Origin: Rhodobacter sp. | GTDB taxonomy: Bacteria; Pseudomonadota; Alphaproteobacteria; Rhodobacterales; Rhodobacteraceae | Length of the DNA: 64,000 nt | Reading direction: 5' to 3' | Assembly (NCBI GenBank): GCA_020637555.1 | Contig: JACKKF010000003.1 | Location: 310,001-374,000 of the forward strand | Shown here: piece after piece, positions 17,096 to 24,396 of the stretch | Position numbering within the stretch: position 1 is the first letter of the stretch | Layout of the letters: every line of letters starts with the position of its first letter | Position numbers and translations under genes: made by a program | The notes under the pieces: model-generated | What the model was told of the DNA's origin: nothing | What the model saw: the letters and a program-made list of their open reading frames with translations, nothing else | Databases searched by the model: none

Positions 17096-19825
17096 TTACG
17101 CGTCGTCGCCCTGTTCGACGACCCGCGCGACCGAGACGACCTCTTCGCCCTTGGCGGTGTTGAAGACCCGCACCCCGCCGGCGGACCGCGAGCGGAAGCT
17201 CACCTGATCCACGGGAACGCGGATCGACTGTCCGGTCGAGGTGGCAAGCATGATCTGGTCGCCGGGGTCCACCGGGAAGCTGGCCACCAGCGCGCCGCCG
17301 CGCATCGCCTTGTCCATCGCCATGACGCCCTGGCCGCCGCGCCCGCGCACCGGGTAATCATGCGAGGACGACAGCTTGCCGGCGCCGCCCTTGGTGACGG
17401 TCAGGATCAGGTCCTCGAGCGCCGACATCGCCGCATAGCGGTCGGTGCTGAGTTGCCCGACCTCGACCCCGGCGTCGTCCTCGTCGGTTTCGGGCTCGTC
17501 CGTCGCCCCGGCCATCAGGCGGCGCTGCTTCAGATAGGCGGCGCGTTCCTCGGGCGTGGCTTCGAAATGGCGGATCACCGACATCGACACCACGGTATCG
17601 CCGTCCGCCAGGCGGATGCCGCGCACGCCGGTCGAATCGCGCCCCTTGAACACGCGCACGTCCGTTGTCGGGAAGCGGATCGCCCGGCCCATTGCGGTGA
17701 CCAGCATCACGTCGTCGTCCTCGTCGGCGATCCGCGCGTTCACCAGGCTGACGCCCTCGGGCAGCTTCATCGCGATCTTGCCGTTGCGCATCACGTTGGT
17801 GAAATCGCTCAAGGCGTTGCGGCGCACGTCGCCTTCGCTGGTGGCGAAGACGATCTGCAGATCGTCCCATTCGGTTTCCGGGGCATCCACCGGCATGATC
17901 GCCGCGATCGACACCCCCGCGGGAATCGGCAGGATGTTGACGATCGCCTTGCCGCGCGCCGAGCGGCCCGCCATCGGCAGGCGCCAGCACTTCAGCTTGT
18001 AGACCATGCCATCGGTTGTGAAGAACAGCAGATGCGTATGGGTGTTGGCGACGAACAGCGTGGTCACCACGTCGTCTTCCTTGGTCGCCATGCTGGACAG
18101 CCCCTTGCCGCCCCGGTTCTGCGCCCGGAATTCGACCAGCGGCGTGCGCTTGATATACCCGCCCGAGGTGATGGTCACGACCATGTCCTCGCGTTCGATC
18201 AGGTCCTCGTCGTCCAGGTCGCCCGCCCAGTCGATGATCTCGGTCCGCCGGGGCACCGCGAAGAGGTCCCGCACCTCGTCCAGCTCGGCGGTGATGATGC
18301 CGAGGATTCGCGCGCGCGACCGCAGGATATCCAGGTAATCCTTGATCTTGGCCGCCAGATCCTCCAGCTCGTCCGTGACTTCCTTCACCCCCAGCGCGGT
18401 CAGGCGCTGCAGACGCAGTTCCAGGATGGCGCGGGCCTGGATTTCGCTCAGGTTATAGGTGCCGTCGTCGTTCAGCGTGTGGCTGGGGTCATCGATCAAG
18501 CGGATGTAGCCGGCGATATCGGCGGCGGGCCAGCGGCGGGTCATCAGTTTCTCGCGCGCGTCAGCCGGATCGGCCGAGGCCCGGATCGTCGCCACCACCT
18601 CGTCCACGTTCGACACGGCGACCGCCAGACCGCACAGCACATGGCTGCGCTCGCGCGCCTTGTTCAACTCGAATGCCGTGCGGCGGGTGACGACTTCCTC
18701 GCGGAAGGCAATGAAATGATGCAGGAAATCCCTGAGCGTCAGCTGCTCGGGGCGGCCGCCGTTCAGGGCCAGCATGTTGCAGCCGAACGAGGTCTGCATC
18801 GGGGTGAACCGGAAGAGCTGGTTCAGCACCACATCCGGCGTCGCGTCGCGTTTCAGTTCGACCACCACGCGCACGCCGATCCGGTCGGATTCGTCGGCGA
18901 CATGGGCAATGCCGTCGATGCGTTTGTCGCGCACTGCCTCGGCGATCTTTTCGACCATCTGCGCCTTGTTCACCTGATAGGGTATCTCGTCGACGACGAT
19001 GGCGTAGCGGTCCTTGCGGATCTCCTCGACCCGGGTCTTGGCGCGCAGGATGACCGATCCACGCCCTTCGAGATACGCCTTGCGCGCGCCACCCCGGCCC
19101 ATGATCTGCCCGCCGGTCGGAAAATCCGGCGCCGGGACATACTGCATCAGGTCTTCCGAGGTCAGGTCGGGGTTCTCGATCAGCGCCTTGGTCGCGTCGA
19201 TCACCTCGCCCAGGTTGTGCGGCGGAATGTTGGTGGCCATGCCGACTGCGATACCGCCCGCGCCGTTGACCAGCATGTTCGGAAACCGCGCGGGCAGGAC
19301 GGTCGGCTCCTGGTCCTTGCCGTCATAGTTGTCCTGGAAATCGACGGTGTCCTTGTCGATATCGGCCAGCATGTAATTGGCCGATTTCGCCATCCGCACC
19401 TCGGTGTAGCGAAAGGCCGCGGCCTTGTCGCCGTCCATCGAGCCAAAATTGCCCTGACCGTCCAGCAGCGGCAGCGACATCGAGAACCCCTGCGCCATCC
19501 GCACCAGGGCATCGTAGATCGCGGCATCACCATGCGGGTGATACTTGCCCATCGCATCCGCCACCGGCCGCGAGGACTTGCGGTACGGCTTGTCAAAGGT
19601 GTTGCCGACCTCGTGCATGGCGAACAGGATGCGCCGGTGCACCGGCTTCAACCCGTCGCGCAGATCGGGAATCGCGCGGCTGACGATCACGCTCATCGCG
19701 TAATCCAGATAGGCGGTGCGCATTTCCTGAACGATGGAAACGCCAGGCGCCGCGGGGGGCTTGCCGCCGGTTTCCGTCGGGTTTTCGATCTCGTCGCTCA
19801 CCGGGGCCTCACGCGTCTTTTCCAC
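17096..19825 (-). CDS. gyrA: DNA gyrase subunit A
   Basis: Breakage-reunion subunit of gyrase. The 909-aa protein has the active-site Tyr140 in 'AAAFRYTEVRM', the quinolone region 'GKYHPHGDAAIYDALVRM', and a C-terminal DNA-wrapping beta-pinwheel with a GyrA box ('QNRGGKGLSSM'), which separates it from ParC. The residue equivalent to E. coli Ser83 is Ala101, while Asp87 is kept (Asp105). Ala at this site is common in Alphaproteobacteria and associated with lower intrinsic quinolone sensitivity. An acidic insertion ('EPETDEDDAGVEVG') lies within the C-terminal domain. Confidence 0.97.
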   Translation of the reverse strand: MEKTREAPVSDEIENPTETGGKPPAAPGVSIVQEMRTAYLDYAMSVIVSRAIPDLRDGLKPVHRRILFAMHEVGNTFDKPYRKSSRPVADAMGKYHPHGDAAIYDALVRMAQGFSMSLPLLDGQGNFGSMDGDKAAAFRYTEVRMAKSANYMLADIDKDTVDFQDNYDGKDQEPTVLPARFPNMLVNGAGGIAVGMATNIPPHNLGEVIDATKALIENPDLTSEDLMQYVPAPDFPTGGQIMGRGGARKAYLEGRGSVILRAKTRVEEIRKDRYAIVVDEIPYQVNKAQMVEKIAEAVRDKRIDGIAHVADESDRIGVRVVVELKRDATPDVVLNQLFRFTPMQTSFGCNMLALNGGRPEQLTLRDFLHHFIAFREEVVTRRTAFELNKARERSHVLCGLAVAVSNVDEVVATIRASADPADAREKLMTRRWPAADIAGYIRLIDDPSHTLNDDGTYNLSEIQARAILELRLQRLTALGVKEVTDELEDLAAKIKDYLDILRSRARILGIITAELDEVRDLFAVPRRTEIIDWAGDLDDEDLIEREDMVVTITSGGYIKRTPLVEFRAQNRGGKGLSSMATKEDDVVTTLFVANTHTHLLFFTTDGMVYKLKCWRLPMAGRSARGKAIVNILPIPAGVSIAAIMPVDAPETEWDDLQIVFATSEGDVRRNALSDFTNVMRNGKIAMKLPEGVSLVNARIADEDDDVMLVTAMGRAIRFPTTDVRVFKGRDSTGVRGIRLADGDTVVSMSVIRHFEATPEERAAYLKQRRLMAGATDEPETDEDDAGVEVGQLSTDRYAAMSALEDLILTVTKGGAGKLSSSHDYPVRGRGGQGVMAMDKAMRGGALVASFPVDPGDQIMLATSTGQSIRVPVDQVSFRSRSAGGVRVFNTAKGEEVVSVARVVEQGDDA

Positions 19826-19929
19826 AAGATTTTGTTGGGCCTCTTATACCCGAACCCTACCCGCAGGCGCAATGGCCGCCCCCCTCCGAAACCGAAAAGG
19901 ACGCCCCGAAAGGCGCCCCTTCTCATCTT

Positions 19930-20009
19930 GTCGCAAATACGCACCAGGGGGTTCTCAGGGGGGAGTGTGCTCCCCCCTGAGGCGGGGGTGCGGGGGCTGC
20001 GGCCCCCGC
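19930..20009. repeat. Intergenic hairpin repeat of Rhodobacteraceae type
   Basis: Two adjacent perfect inverted repeats: a 12-bp stem CTCAGGGGGGAG/CTCCCCCCTGAG with loop TGTG (19954-19981) and an 8-bp stem GCGGGGGC/GCCCCCGC with loop TGCG (19990-20009). They sit next to a 'CGCAAATACGCACC' stretch. On the minus strand this resembles the dispersed intergenic element that ends in '...GTATTTGCG.CAAGATG' in this family. It lies past the pyrophosphatase stop and may also act as its terminator. Confidence 0.55.
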
Positions 20010-20028
20010 CGCCGCCCCGCCGCCCCGG

Positions 20029-20949
20029 TCACAGCGTCAGCGCGGGAATGATCTGCTTCTTGCGGCTCATGATGCCGGGCAGCACGACCGTGTCCCCGGT
20101 GACGGTGGCGCCAAAGCTCTTTTCGGCCAGCGTCCTGACCAGATCGTTCGGCACCAGAAGCGTCGCTTCCTCGTTCAGGATGTCCACCACGAACAGCAGC
20201 ACCTGATCCGCGCCATCCTCCTTCGCCACATCGACCATCGCGGCCATCAGGCTGTCCTTGCGGTCCAGCACCAGTTTGGGCGCGGTGGTTTCCAGCACCG
20301 AAACCCGCAGCTCCTTGCCGGCGACGGTGTATTCCTTGCTGTCCATCCGCAAGAGCGCCGCATCCGAAAACGCCGAGATATCCGATTTCGCCTCGAACAG
20401 CGCGGTTGCCAGTTCGGGGATCGCCACGCCCAGATCGGCCGCCAGGGCCTCGGCCACGGCGCGGTCATGGGGGGTGGTGGTCGGGCTGCGGAATTCCAGC
20501 GTGTCCGACAGGATGCACGACAGCATCGCGCCCTTGATCCCGCGCGGCGCCGCCGCCAGCGCCTCGTTGCCCATCAGGTCGTAAAGGATGGTCGCCGTGC
20601 AGGCCAGCGGGCGGATGGTGATGTCGATCGGGCCCTTGGTCTCCAGCCCGCCGACCAGCTTGTGATGGTCGATGATCTGGCGGATGTCGGCGGCATTGAT
20701 GCCCGCGGGCAGTTCGGCGGGGTTGTTCGTGTCCACGATCACCACCGGCTGGCCTGCGTCCACGTCGGCGACGATCTCGGGCTTGTCCAGCCCCCAATGC
20801 GCCAGCACGAAGGCGGCTTCGGTGTTCGGTTCGCCCAGCAGCACGGGTTTCGCGGGCGTGCCGGTATGGGTCAGATACCAGGCCCAGGCGATGGGCGACC
20901 CGGTCGAGTCGGTGTCGGGGGACTTGTGGCCAAGGACGAGCGTGGTCAT
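20029..20949 (-). CDS. ppaC: Manganese-dependent (family II) inorganic pyrophosphatase
   Basis: Hydrolyses pyrophosphate; DHH-family enzyme using Mn2+/Co2+. The 306-aa protein has 'VLGHKSPDTDSTGSPIA', 'IVDTNNPAELP', the 'DHHKLVGG' motif and 'CTATILYDL' in the DHH domain. The C-terminal DHHA2 domain ends with 'MSRKKQIIPALT' carrying the substrate-binding 'RKKQ'. The start at 20949 has a GGA-type ribosome site; an ATG six codons upstream is less likely. Family II enzymes are less usual than soluble family I PPases in Proteobacteria. Confidence 0.95.
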   Translation of the reverse strand: MTTLVLGHKSPDTDSTGSPIAWAWYLTHTGTPAKPVLLGEPNTEAAFVLAHWGLDKPEIVADVDAGQPVVIVDTNNPAELPAGINAADIRQIIDHHKLVGGLETKGPIDITIRPLACTATILYDLMGNEALAAAPRGIKGAMLSCILSDTLEFRSPTTTPHDRAVAEALAADLGVAIPELATALFEAKSDISAFSDAALLRMDSKEYTVAGKELRVSVLETTAPKLVLDRKDSLMAAMVDVAKEDGADQVLLFVVDILNEEATLLVPNDLVRTLAEKSFGATVTGDTVVLPGIMSRKKQIIPALTL

Positions 20950-21062
20950 GGGGCGATTTCCGTGCACTGGGATCGAGTTGCCGGCGTTATAGGCAAGGGG
21001 CGCGCGCAGGGAAAGGGGGGCGGCGCTTGCAGGCGGGCCCTGTCCGCCGCTAACGTGCCGCC

Positions 21063-21731
21063 ATGCAGCGCGAAGCCGATCTCTACCCGCCCCTGAAGGC
21101 GCATTTCGAGGCCCGTGGCCTCATCGTCAAGGGCGAGATCGGCGCGGCCGATCTGGTGGCGATGGGGGGCGCCGATCCGGTCATCGTGGAAATGAAGCTG
21201 AAATTCTCGCTGGCGCTGTATCATCAGGCCATCGCCCGACTGGCGGTCACCCCGCAGGTCTATCTGGCGGTGCTCAGGCCCGAGGGGCGCGCGGCGCGGC
21301 GCATGATCAAGGAGAACACCGCCCTCAGCCGCCGGCTGGGGCTGGGACTGCTGACGGTCCGGGCGCGCGATGGCCATGTCGAGGTTCTGGCCGAGCCCGG
21401 CCCCTATGCGCCGCGCCTTTCGAAGCCGAAGCGCGCGCGCCTTGCGGCCGAGTTCGCCCGCCGGCAGGGCGACCCCAACGCGGGCGGTGCCACGCGGCAC
21501 GGTCTGGTCACGGGGTACCGGCAGGACGCGCTGCGCTGCGCGGCCTATCTGGCCGAATACGGCGCCGCGCGCGGGGCGGCCGTGGCGCGGGATACCGGCG
21601 TGCCGGTGGCAACGCGGATCATGGCCGACAACCATTACGGCTGGTTCCGTCGGGTCGAGACGGGGGTCTATGCCCTGACCCCCGAGGGGCAGCGCGGCCT
21701 GTCCGACTGGGACGGCGCGCTGCCCGACTGA
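21063..21731 (+). CDS. DUF2161 family putative PD-(D/E)XK-type phosphodiesterase
   Basis: A 222-aa protein of the DUF2161 family, predicted nuclease-like. The N-terminal domain has 'EIGAADLVAMGGADPVIVEMKLKF', in which the spaced acidic residue and 'EMK' match the PD-(D/E)XK pattern. The C-terminal part ('VARDTGVPVATRIMADNHYGWFRRVETGVYALTPEG') looks like a winged helix. No substrate is known. It starts 113 bp from the divergent ppaC and ends 3 bp before the convergent ade gene. Confidence 0.8.
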   Translation: MQREADLYPPLKAHFEARGLIVKGEIGAADLVAMGGADPVIVEMKLKFSLALYHQAIARLAVTPQVYLAVLRPEGRAARRMIKENTALSRRLGLGLLTVRARDGHVEVLAEPGPYAPRLSKPKRARLAAEFARRQGDPNAGGATRHGLVTGYRQDALRCAAYLAEYGAARGAAVARDTGVPVATRIMADNHYGWFRRVETGVYALTPEGQRGLSDWDGALPD

Positions 21732-21734
21732 GGC

Positions 21735-23426
21735 TCAGCCGATCACTTCGAACCTGTCGACATCGACCATGCCGTGATCGGTGATCTTCAGGTGCGGAAT
21801 CACGGGCAGCGCCAGAAAGGCGAGTTGCAGGAACGGTTCCTCCAGCTCGACCCCCAGCGTTCGCGCGGCGGCGCGCAGCGCCACCAGCCGGTCGCGCACC
21901 GCTTCGAAGGGCTCCAGCGACATCAGCCCGGCGACCGGCAGCGCCAGTTCGGCCAGCACCGCGCCGTCCCGCACCACGACGAAACCGCCCTCGATCTCGC
22001 CCAGCCGGTTCGCGGCCAGCGCCATGTCCGCATAATCCGCGCCGACCACCGCGATATTGTGGTGGTCGTGGCAGACGGTCGAGGCGATCGCCCCCGATTT
22101 CAGCGCGAATCCCCGCACGAAGCCGTTGGCGATGTTGCCGTTCTTGCCATGGCGTTCGATCACCGTGATGCGCGCCAGATCCTGCGCCGGATCGGGCCGC
22201 TTGTCGCCATCCGTCGCCGGGATCTGCAGGCGCAGATGCTCGGTCAGGATCTTGCCCGGCCAGATGCCGATCACCGGCGTTTCCGGGTTGTTGCCGGCGT
22301 AGCGGAAGCTTTCGGGCGCGATCGGCGGCACATGCACGGATTGGCGCGCGACCGGTTCGATCACCTCGCGCCCCGCAAAGGCCGCATCGTCGGCCAGCAC
22401 GCCGCCGCACAGGACCATGCTGGCGCGGCAATCCGCCGGATCGTCCAGCACCACGATGTCGGCGCGCTTGCCGGGGGCGATCTGGCCGCGATCCTTCAGG
22501 CCAAAGGCCTCGGCCGCCGACAGCGACGCGGCGCGATAGACCGACAGCGGATCGCGGCCCTTTTCGATGAGGCGCCGGATCATGTAGTCCAGATGCCCGT
22601 GTTCGGCGATGTCCAGCGGGTTCCGGTCATCCGTGCACAGGCACATATAGGCCGAGGTCACGGGCGTCAGCACCTCGGCCAGCGCCTCGAGATCCTTGCT
22701 GACCGACCCTTCACGGATCAGCACCCGCATCCCCTTTTGCAGCTTTTCCACCGCCTCGGCGGCCGAGGTCGCCTCGTGTTCCGTGCGGATGCCGGCGCTG
22801 ACATAGGCGTTCAGATCCTTTCCGCCCAGCAGCGGAGAGTGCCCGTCGATATGCCGCCCTTCGAAGGCCTTCAACTTGGCCATCGCGCCCGGATCGCGAA
22901 AGATCACGCCGGGATAGTTCATGAACTCGGCCAGTCCGATCACGCGGGGATGGTCGGCCAGGGGGGCCAGATCATCCGCCGTCAGTTCGGCCCCCGCCGT
23001 TTCCATATGTGTCGAGGGCACGCAGGACGACAGGTTCACCCGGATATCCATCACCGTGCGCGCCGAGGCGTCCAGGAAATAGCGGATCCCCGTCAGGCCG
23101 CAGACATTGGCGATTTCATGCGGGTCGCAGATCGCGGTGGTGACGCCCCGGGGCAGCACGCAGCGGTCGAATTCATAAGGCGTGATGCAGGACGATTCGA
23201 TATGCAGATGCGTGTCGATGAAGCCGGGCACCAGGAGCTTGCCGGTCACGTCGATGACCCGCTTGCCCTCGTAACTGGCGCCGATGCCCACGATCCGGTC
23301 GCCGCAAATGGCCACGTCGCCCGGAATCCTTGCGCCTGTCACCATGTCCCAGACGGTGCCGCCCGTCAGCACCAGATCGGCGGGTTCGTCGCCGCGCCCC
23401 TGCGCGATACGGGTTTCCAGCGTCAC
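21735..23426 (-). CDS. ade: Adenine deaminase
   Basis: Converts adenine to hypoxanthine and ammonia in purine salvage; amidohydrolase superfamily. The 563-aa protein has the metal motif 'GFIDTHLHIESS', 'CDPHEIANV', 'DGHSPLLGG', 'CTDDRNP' and a C-terminal 'TVCHDHHNI' motif. Start is GTG 23426 with GGAGG eight bases upstream, overlapping the stop of the dehydrogenase gene (GTGA). Reading further upstream in the same frame would run into that gene, so the GTG is well supported. Confidence 0.94.
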   Translation of the reverse strand: MTLETRIAQGRGDEPADLVLTGGTVWDMVTGARIPGDVAICGDRIVGIGASYEGKRVIDVTGKLLVPGFIDTHLHIESSCITPYEFDRCVLPRGVTTAICDPHEIANVCGLTGIRYFLDASARTVMDIRVNLSSCVPSTHMETAGAELTADDLAPLADHPRVIGLAEFMNYPGVIFRDPGAMAKLKAFEGRHIDGHSPLLGGKDLNAYVSAGIRTEHEATSAAEAVEKLQKGMRVLIREGSVSKDLEALAEVLTPVTSAYMCLCTDDRNPLDIAEHGHLDYMIRRLIEKGRDPLSVYRAASLSAAEAFGLKDRGQIAPGKRADIVVLDDPADCRASMVLCGGVLADDAAFAGREVIEPVARQSVHVPPIAPESFRYAGNNPETPVIGIWPGKILTEHLRLQIPATDGDKRPDPAQDLARITVIERHGKNGNIANGFVRGFALKSGAIASTVCHDHHNIAVVGADYADMALAANRLGEIEGGFVVVRDGAVLAELALPVAGLMSLEPFEAVRDRLVALRAAARTLGVELEEPFLQLAFLALPVIPHLKITDHGMVDVDRFEVIG

Positions 23427-24298
23427 GACGACAGCCTCCGCAGGCGCTCGATCAGGCTGGAGGTATCCCAGCGTCCGCCGCCCATCTGCTGGATGTCCTT
23501 GTAGAACTGATCGACCAGCGCGGTCATCGGCAGGGGCGCGCCGATCTCGTTGCCGGTCTGCAGGCAGATGCCCAGATCCTTGCGCATCCAGTCCACCGCA
23601 AAGCCATAGTCGAACTTGCCGTCCAGCATGGTCGCGTGCCGGTTCACCATCTGCCAGCTTCCGGCGGCGCCGCCCTGGATGACCTCGACCACGGCCTTGC
23701 CGTCCATGCCGGCCTTTTCGCCAAAGCGCAGCGCCTCGGCCAGACCCTGCACCAGACCCGCGATGCAGATCTGGTTCATCATCTTGGCGATCTGTCCCGC
23801 GCCCGACTCGCCCAGCCGCTTCACGGTGCGGCCATAGGCCTGCATGATCGGTTCCGCGCGGGCATAGTCCCCCTCGGTCCCGCCGCACATGATGCTGAGA
23901 ACGCCGTTTTCCGCCCCCGCCTGACCGCCCGAGACCGGCGCGTCCACAAAGCCGATGCCCTGCGCGCGGGCCTCGGCATCCAGCGCGCGGGTGATGGCGG
24001 CCGAGACCGTGGTGTGATCGACGAACACCGCGCCGGCGCCCATGCCCGCAAAGGCGCCGTCGTCGCCCCGGCAGACCTGCGCCAGGTCGTCGTCGTTGCC
24101 GACGCAGGCCATCACGAATTCGGCGCCCTCTGCCGCCGCGCGCGGGGTAGGGGCGGCGCTGCCGCCATGCTCGGCGGCCCAGCGGTCCGCCTTGGCCGCG
24201 GTGCGGTTGTAGACCGTCACCTCATGCCCCGCACGGGCCAGGTGGCCAGCCATCGGATAGCCCATGACCCCCAGACCCAGAAATGCCACCTTGGCCAT
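23423..24298 (-). CDS. NAD(P)-dependent oxidoreductase, 3-hydroxyisobutyrate dehydrogenase family
   Basis: Beta-hydroxyacid dehydrogenase of 291 aa: Rossmann motif 'FLGLGVMGYPMAGHLARAG', substrate-binding 'DAPVSGGQAGAENG', and catalytic Lys in 'GSGQIAKMMNQICIAG'. Possible activities include 3-hydroxyisobutyrate dehydrogenase (valine breakdown), tartronate-semialdehyde reductase or a GHB-type reductase; sequence alone does not decide. The start at 24298 follows GAGGGGAA. It is co-transcribed with ade (4-base overlap), an unusual pairing. Confidence 0.88.
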   Translation of the reverse strand: MAKVAFLGLGVMGYPMAGHLARAGHEVTVYNRTAAKADRWAAEHGGSAAPTPRAAAEGAEFVMACVGNDDDLAQVCRGDDGAFAGMGAGAVFVDHTTVSAAITRALDAEARAQGIGFVDAPVSGGQAGAENGVLSIMCGGTEGDYARAEPIMQAYGRTVKRLGESGAGQIAKMMNQICIAGLVQGLAEALRFGEKAGMDGKAVVEVIQGGAAGSWQMVNRHATMLDGKFDYGFAVDWMRKDLGICLQTGNEIGAPLPMTALVDQFYKDIQQMGGGRWDTSSLIERLRRLSS

Positions 24299-24396
24299 GC
24301 GTTCCCCTCTCTGCCGATGGTTTGAATTGCGCTTGCGCGCCCGAGGCCATAGGAAACGAACCACGATCCAAGGTCAACACGACGAGGCTGTCTGCC

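Noticed and set aside
16616..20206. 1196-aa plus-strand ORF antisense to gyrA
   Set aside because: Low-complexity His/Arg/Asp-rich composition typical of the antisense of a high-GC gene; gyrA on the other strand is unmistakable.
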